Origin: Pseudomonadota bacterium
GTDB taxonomy: Bacteria > Pseudomonadota > Alphaproteobacteria > Acetobacterales > Acetobacteraceae
NCBI GenBank assembly: GCA_021798575.1
Contig: JAJZGI010000003.1
Location: 1 to 64,000 of the forward strand
DNA: 64,000 nt
Direction: 5' to 3'
Position 1 is the stretch's first letter. Every line of letters begins with the position of its first letter. The position numbers and the translations under genes were made by a program. The notes below the pieces were generated by a model that had not been told where the DNA came from, did no database searches, and was given only the letters and a program-made list of their open reading frames with translations. This document shows positions 61,538-64,000 of the stretch, piece after piece.

Positions 61538-61821
61538 GCGCGCGCCAGCGCCGCCGCGCGGATGCGCCGCAGCATCGGGCTGTCGGCATGTTCGGGGATA
61601 GTCTGTCGCCCGGTCAGCCAGTCGGCCAGTTCGGCATCGGGGAACTCCATCACCGCCTCCAGCGCATCCAGCTCGCCCGGCGTCATGGCGGCAATATTCG
61701 CCCGCACGAAGTCGCCGATCAGCAGGTCATTCTCATAGGTGCCGCGATGCTGCGCGCGGAAGATCAACCGGCGGCGGCGGTTGTCCTGCAATATGTGGCT
61801 CTCGGGCGGCGATTCAGTCAT
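61534..61821 (-). CDS. sdhE: SdhE, succinate dehydrogenase FAD assembly factor
   Basis: Small soluble factor of 95 residues that helps attach FAD to SdhA. The signature R-G-T-Y-E-N-D-L-L-I-G-D-F (R-G-x-x-E) is present at about 26-38, and M-E-F-P-D-A-E-L-A-D-W-L-T-G lies near 58-71. It is transcribed with mfd, whose start overlaps its stop, an order seen in many alphaproteobacteria. Divergent from recG (43 bases between starts). Confidence 0.94.
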   Translation of the reverse strand: MTESPPESHILQDNRRRRLIFRAQHRGTYENDLLIGDFVRANIAAMTPGELDALEAVMEFPDAELADWLTGRQTIPEHADSPMLRRIRAAALARA

Positions 61822-61863
61822 GTCGGGTTGCGGTATAGGCAGGCTTTGGCCAAGAGTCAGCCC

Positions 61864-63918
61864 GTGACCATACAGATTCTCGCACCCCTGCGCGCGCCCA
61901 TCACCACCCTGCCCGGGCTGGGGCCGAAACTCTCAACCCTGCTGGCCCGGCTGGTCGGTGGGCCCAGCATCCGGGACGTGCTGTTTCACCTGCCCGTGGA
62001 TTTTCTGGACCGTCGCGCCAGCCCCAAAATCCGCGACGCCGAGCCCGGCACGCTCGCCACCCTGCGGGTCGAGGTGATCCGCGTCGAGCCGCCGCCCAAA
62101 AAAAACCAGCCGCACCGCGTCATCATCGGCGATGGCACAGGCTTCGCCGAGATCGTGCTGTTCCATGCCGCCCGGCTGACGCAGTTCCCCATCGGCGCGC
62201 GGCTCATCGTCTCGGGCAAACTCGAGCGTTTCGCCGACCGGCTCGTGCTCCCGCACCCGGACTATGTGGCCTCCCAGTTGCAGGAGCAGGAGTTTCCGTG
62301 GGTCGAGCCGGTCTGGCCGCTTGCAGCGGGCGTCGTCTCGCGCATCATGCGCCGCGCCGCGCTCGGCGCCCTGGCGCGCCTGCCGGAGCTGCCCGAGTGG
62401 CACGCACCCACCCTCCTGCAACGTCGTGGCTGGCCGGGCTTCGGCGCGGCGCTGCGGGCAATGCACGCCCCGCAGGAGATCCCGGACGACAAACCCGCCC
62501 AGCGCCTGGCCTACGATGAGTTGCTGGCGCGCCAGATCACCTTCGCCGTGGTCCGCGCCAGGCGCCGCAAGCGGCCAGGGCGCGCACTCACGGGCGATAA
62601 TCGGCTCCGCCAGGCCGCCTTGCAGCGCTTCGGCTTCCCGCCCACCGCCGGGCAGGCGCTGGCGCTGGCCGAGATCGACTCAGACCTTGCCGCGCCGCAC
62701 CGGATGCTACGCCTGCTGCAAGGCGATGTCGGCTCCGGCAAAACCCTGGTCGCGATGCTGGCGATGCTGCGCGCGGTGGAGGCGGGCGCGCAAGGAGCCC
62801 TGCTCGCCCCCACCGAGATCCTGGCCAGGCAGCACTACGCCACCTTCCGTAAATTCTGCGGCGTGCCGGTGGCGCTGCTCACGGGCAATGTCAAAGGCCG
62901 CGAGCGCAGCGCCATCCTGGCGCAACTCGCGGCGGGAACCCTGCCGATCGTGATCGGCACGCACGCGATCTTCCAGAAACATGTGGAATTCCGGGACCTC
63001 GCCCTGGCCGTCATCGACGAGCAGCATCGTTTCGGTGTCGATCAGCGCCTCGCCCTCGGCGCCAAGGGCGCGGTGACAGACCTGCTGGTCATGACCGCAA
63101 CGCCGATTCCGCGCACCCTGCTGCTCACCCATTGGGCCGAGATGGACACGAGCCGGATCATGGAAAAACCCGCCGGGCGGCAGCCGATCACCACCACGCT
63201 GCACAAGTTGGCCGAGCTGGAGAAACTACAGGACGCAATCGCGCGTATGCTGGAGGCGGGCGGCCAGGTCTATTGGGTATGCCCGCTGGTCCATGAGTCC
63301 GAGGCGCTGGACATCACCGCCGCGCAGATGCGCTATGCCGCGCTGCAAGCCCGCTTCGGCGCGCAGGTGGCGCTGGCGCACGGCCAGCAGGAGCCCACCG
63401 TGCGGGACACCGCATTGGCCAACTTCGCCGCGGGCATCTGCAAAATCCTGGTCGCGACCACGGTCATCGAGGTCGGCATGGACGTGCCCCGGGCGAATGT
63501 CATGGTGATCGAGCACGCCGAGCGCTTCGGCCTGGCGCAACTCCACCAGTTGCGCGGGCGTGTGGGCCGGGGCGCCGCGAAAAGCTATTGCCTGCTGCTG
63601 CATGACAATAAATTGGTGGCCAACGCGCGCCAGCGGCTGGCATTATTGCGTGACACCGAGGACGGTTTCGCCATCGCCGATGCGGATTATCAGTTGCGCG
63701 GCGCGGGGGATTATCTTGGCACCAGACAGTCCGGCCTGCCCGGTTATCTGCTGGCGGACGCCAAGCGGGATGCCGAACTCTTGCCGATGGCGAACCAGGA
63801 CGCCACCATGCTTCTGCAAGCCGACCCCAGGCTCGAATCCTCACGCGGCCAGGCGGTGCGGGTGCTGCTCAACCTGTTCGATCAGCGCGAGGCAATGGCG
63901 ACGGTGCGAGCGGGCTGA
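61864..63918 (+). CDS. recG: ATP-dependent DNA helicase RecG
   Basis: RecG remodels stalled replication forks and Holliday junctions. From GTG 61864 the protein has 684 residues, normal for the family; upstream frame overlaps sdhE. The N-terminal wedge part leads to the helicase core with L-L-Q-G-D-V-G-S-G-K-T-L-V-A (Walker A, about 281-294), V-I-D-E-Q-H-R-F-G-V (DEQH, about 386-395). T-A-T-P-I-P-R-T-L and G-R-V-G-R-G-A-A follow. The 3' end overlaps, on the other strand, a truncated response-regulator end. Confidence 0.95.
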   Translation: MTIQILAPLRAPITTLPGLGPKLSTLLARLVGGPSIRDVLFHLPVDFLDRRASPKIRDAEPGTLATLRVEVIRVEPPPKKNQPHRVIIGDGTGFAEIVLFHAARLTQFPIGARLIVSGKLERFADRLVLPHPDYVASQLQEQEFPWVEPVWPLAAGVVSRIMRRAALGALARLPELPEWHAPTLLQRRGWPGFGAALRAMHAPQEIPDDKPAQRLAYDELLARQITFAVVRARRRKRPGRALTGDNRLRQAALQRFGFPPTAGQALALAEIDSDLAAPHRMLRLLQGDVGSGKTLVAMLAMLRAVEAGAQGALLAPTEILARQHYATFRKFCGVPVALLTGNVKGRERSAILAQLAAGTLPIVIGTHAIFQKHVEFRDLALAVIDEQHRFGVDQRLALGAKGAVTDLLVMTATPIPRTLLLTHWAEMDTSRIMEKPAGRQPITTTLHKLAELEKLQDAIARMLEAGGQVYWVCPLVHESEALDITAAQMRYAALQARFGAQVALAHGQQEPTVRDTALANFAAGICKILVATTVIEVGMDVPRANVMVIEHAERFGLAQLHQLRGRVGRGAAKSYCLLLHDNKLVANARQRLALLRDTEDGFAIADADYQLRGAGDYLGTRQSGLPGYLLADAKRDAELLPMANQDATMLLQADPRLESSRGQAVRVLLNLFDQREAMATVRAG

Positions 63919-64000
63919 ACCCACGCGCCCGGCGGGACAATCCCTCGACCCGCGCCAGCAATTCGGCGAACGAAAACGGCTTGGCCATATAATCATCCCC
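63869..64000 (-). pseudogene. Response regulator end without DNA-binding domain (edge)
   Basis: Read leftward from 64000 the frame gives G-D-D-Y-M-A-K-P-F-S-F-A-E-L-L-A-R-V, the end of an OmpR-type receiver domain with its conserved Lys-Pro. It then runs only about 24 residues (after R-R-A-R) to a stop at 63869, inside the recG 3' end on the other strand. An OmpR-type regulator should continue into a winged-helix domain of about 100 residues. So either the gene was cut by a rearrangement next to recG, or it is a receiver-only protein. The start lies outside the window. Confidence 0.65.

Noticed and set aside
61588-61863. Longer RecG start overlapping sdhE
   Set aside because: The extra 92 codons are antisense to sdhE and lack RecG homology; GTG 61864 gives the usual length.
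1-64000. CRISPR array, rRNA operon or prophage
   Set aside because: No regular direct repeats, no rRNA sequence, no phage structural or integrase genes were recognised.

Overview
The window is a GC-rich alphaproteobacterial chromosome segment, most likely from Acetobacteraceae or close Rhodospirillales relatives. That placement is inferred from several gene orders familiar from alphaproteobacteria: NDUFA12-mlaD-DUF2155, proA-nadD-rsfS-rlmH-gpmI-envC-ctpA-rppH, and mfd-sdhE beside recG. It also rests on an alphaproteobacterial-style nadABC operon. No rRNA, CRISPR array or prophage was seen.

Layout. 1-8.1 kb: a flagellar operon (flgH' flgI flgJ flgK fliL fliO fliP fliQ fliR flhB). flgH is cut at the left edge by what looks like an IS630-type element, and fliL carries an apparent one-base frameshift at its start. 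8.2-11.0 kb: tRNA-Leu(CAA), an unknown gene, two DUF892 ferritin-like stress genes (one with an in-frame amber stop) and a CBS-like protein. 11.2-19.6 kb: a probable oxalate/formyl-CoA locus with a GntR regulator, formyl-CoA transferase, enoyl-CoA hydratase, ketopantoate reductase-like protein, an oxalate/formate MFS antiporter and a secreted beta-propeller. It also holds a lone Flp pilin and a DUF3455 protein. 19.8-25.3 kb: a three-gene RND efflux operon. 25.4-27.6 kb: a lysozyme-like transglycosylase and an APC permease. 27.65-31.0 kb: a TelA gene, an unknown gene and two YbjQ-type genes in one tight operon; this is the best candidate for an undescribed system.

31.1-34.4 kb: the nadABC operon behind two perfect palindromic operators. 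34.5-43.4 kb: L,D-transpeptidase, dienelactone hydrolase, then the long leftward housekeeping operon proA through rppH. 43.5-47.2 kb: a GNAT-Nudix fusion, a CinA-like protein, an orphan TAXI binding protein and proline iminopeptidase. 47.2-50.3 kb: surface-sugar genes (DegT aminotransferase, CapD/WbpM dehydratase). 50.4-52.4 kb: RidA coupled to a cysteine-poor relative of B12-dependent ribonucleotide reductase. 52.5-56.5 kb: NDUFA12, MlaD, DUF2155 and two tandem OmpA-type porins. 56.8-58.1 kb: a sulfotransferase. 58.1-63.9 kb: mfd, sdhE and recG. The right edge holds a response-regulator end that lacks its DNA-binding domain.

Four apparent lesions (flgH, fliL, the DUF892 gene, the edge response regulator) suggest recent decay or assembly error. 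Several strong palindromes lie in intergenic gaps or across stop codons, and one repeat family occurs twice.
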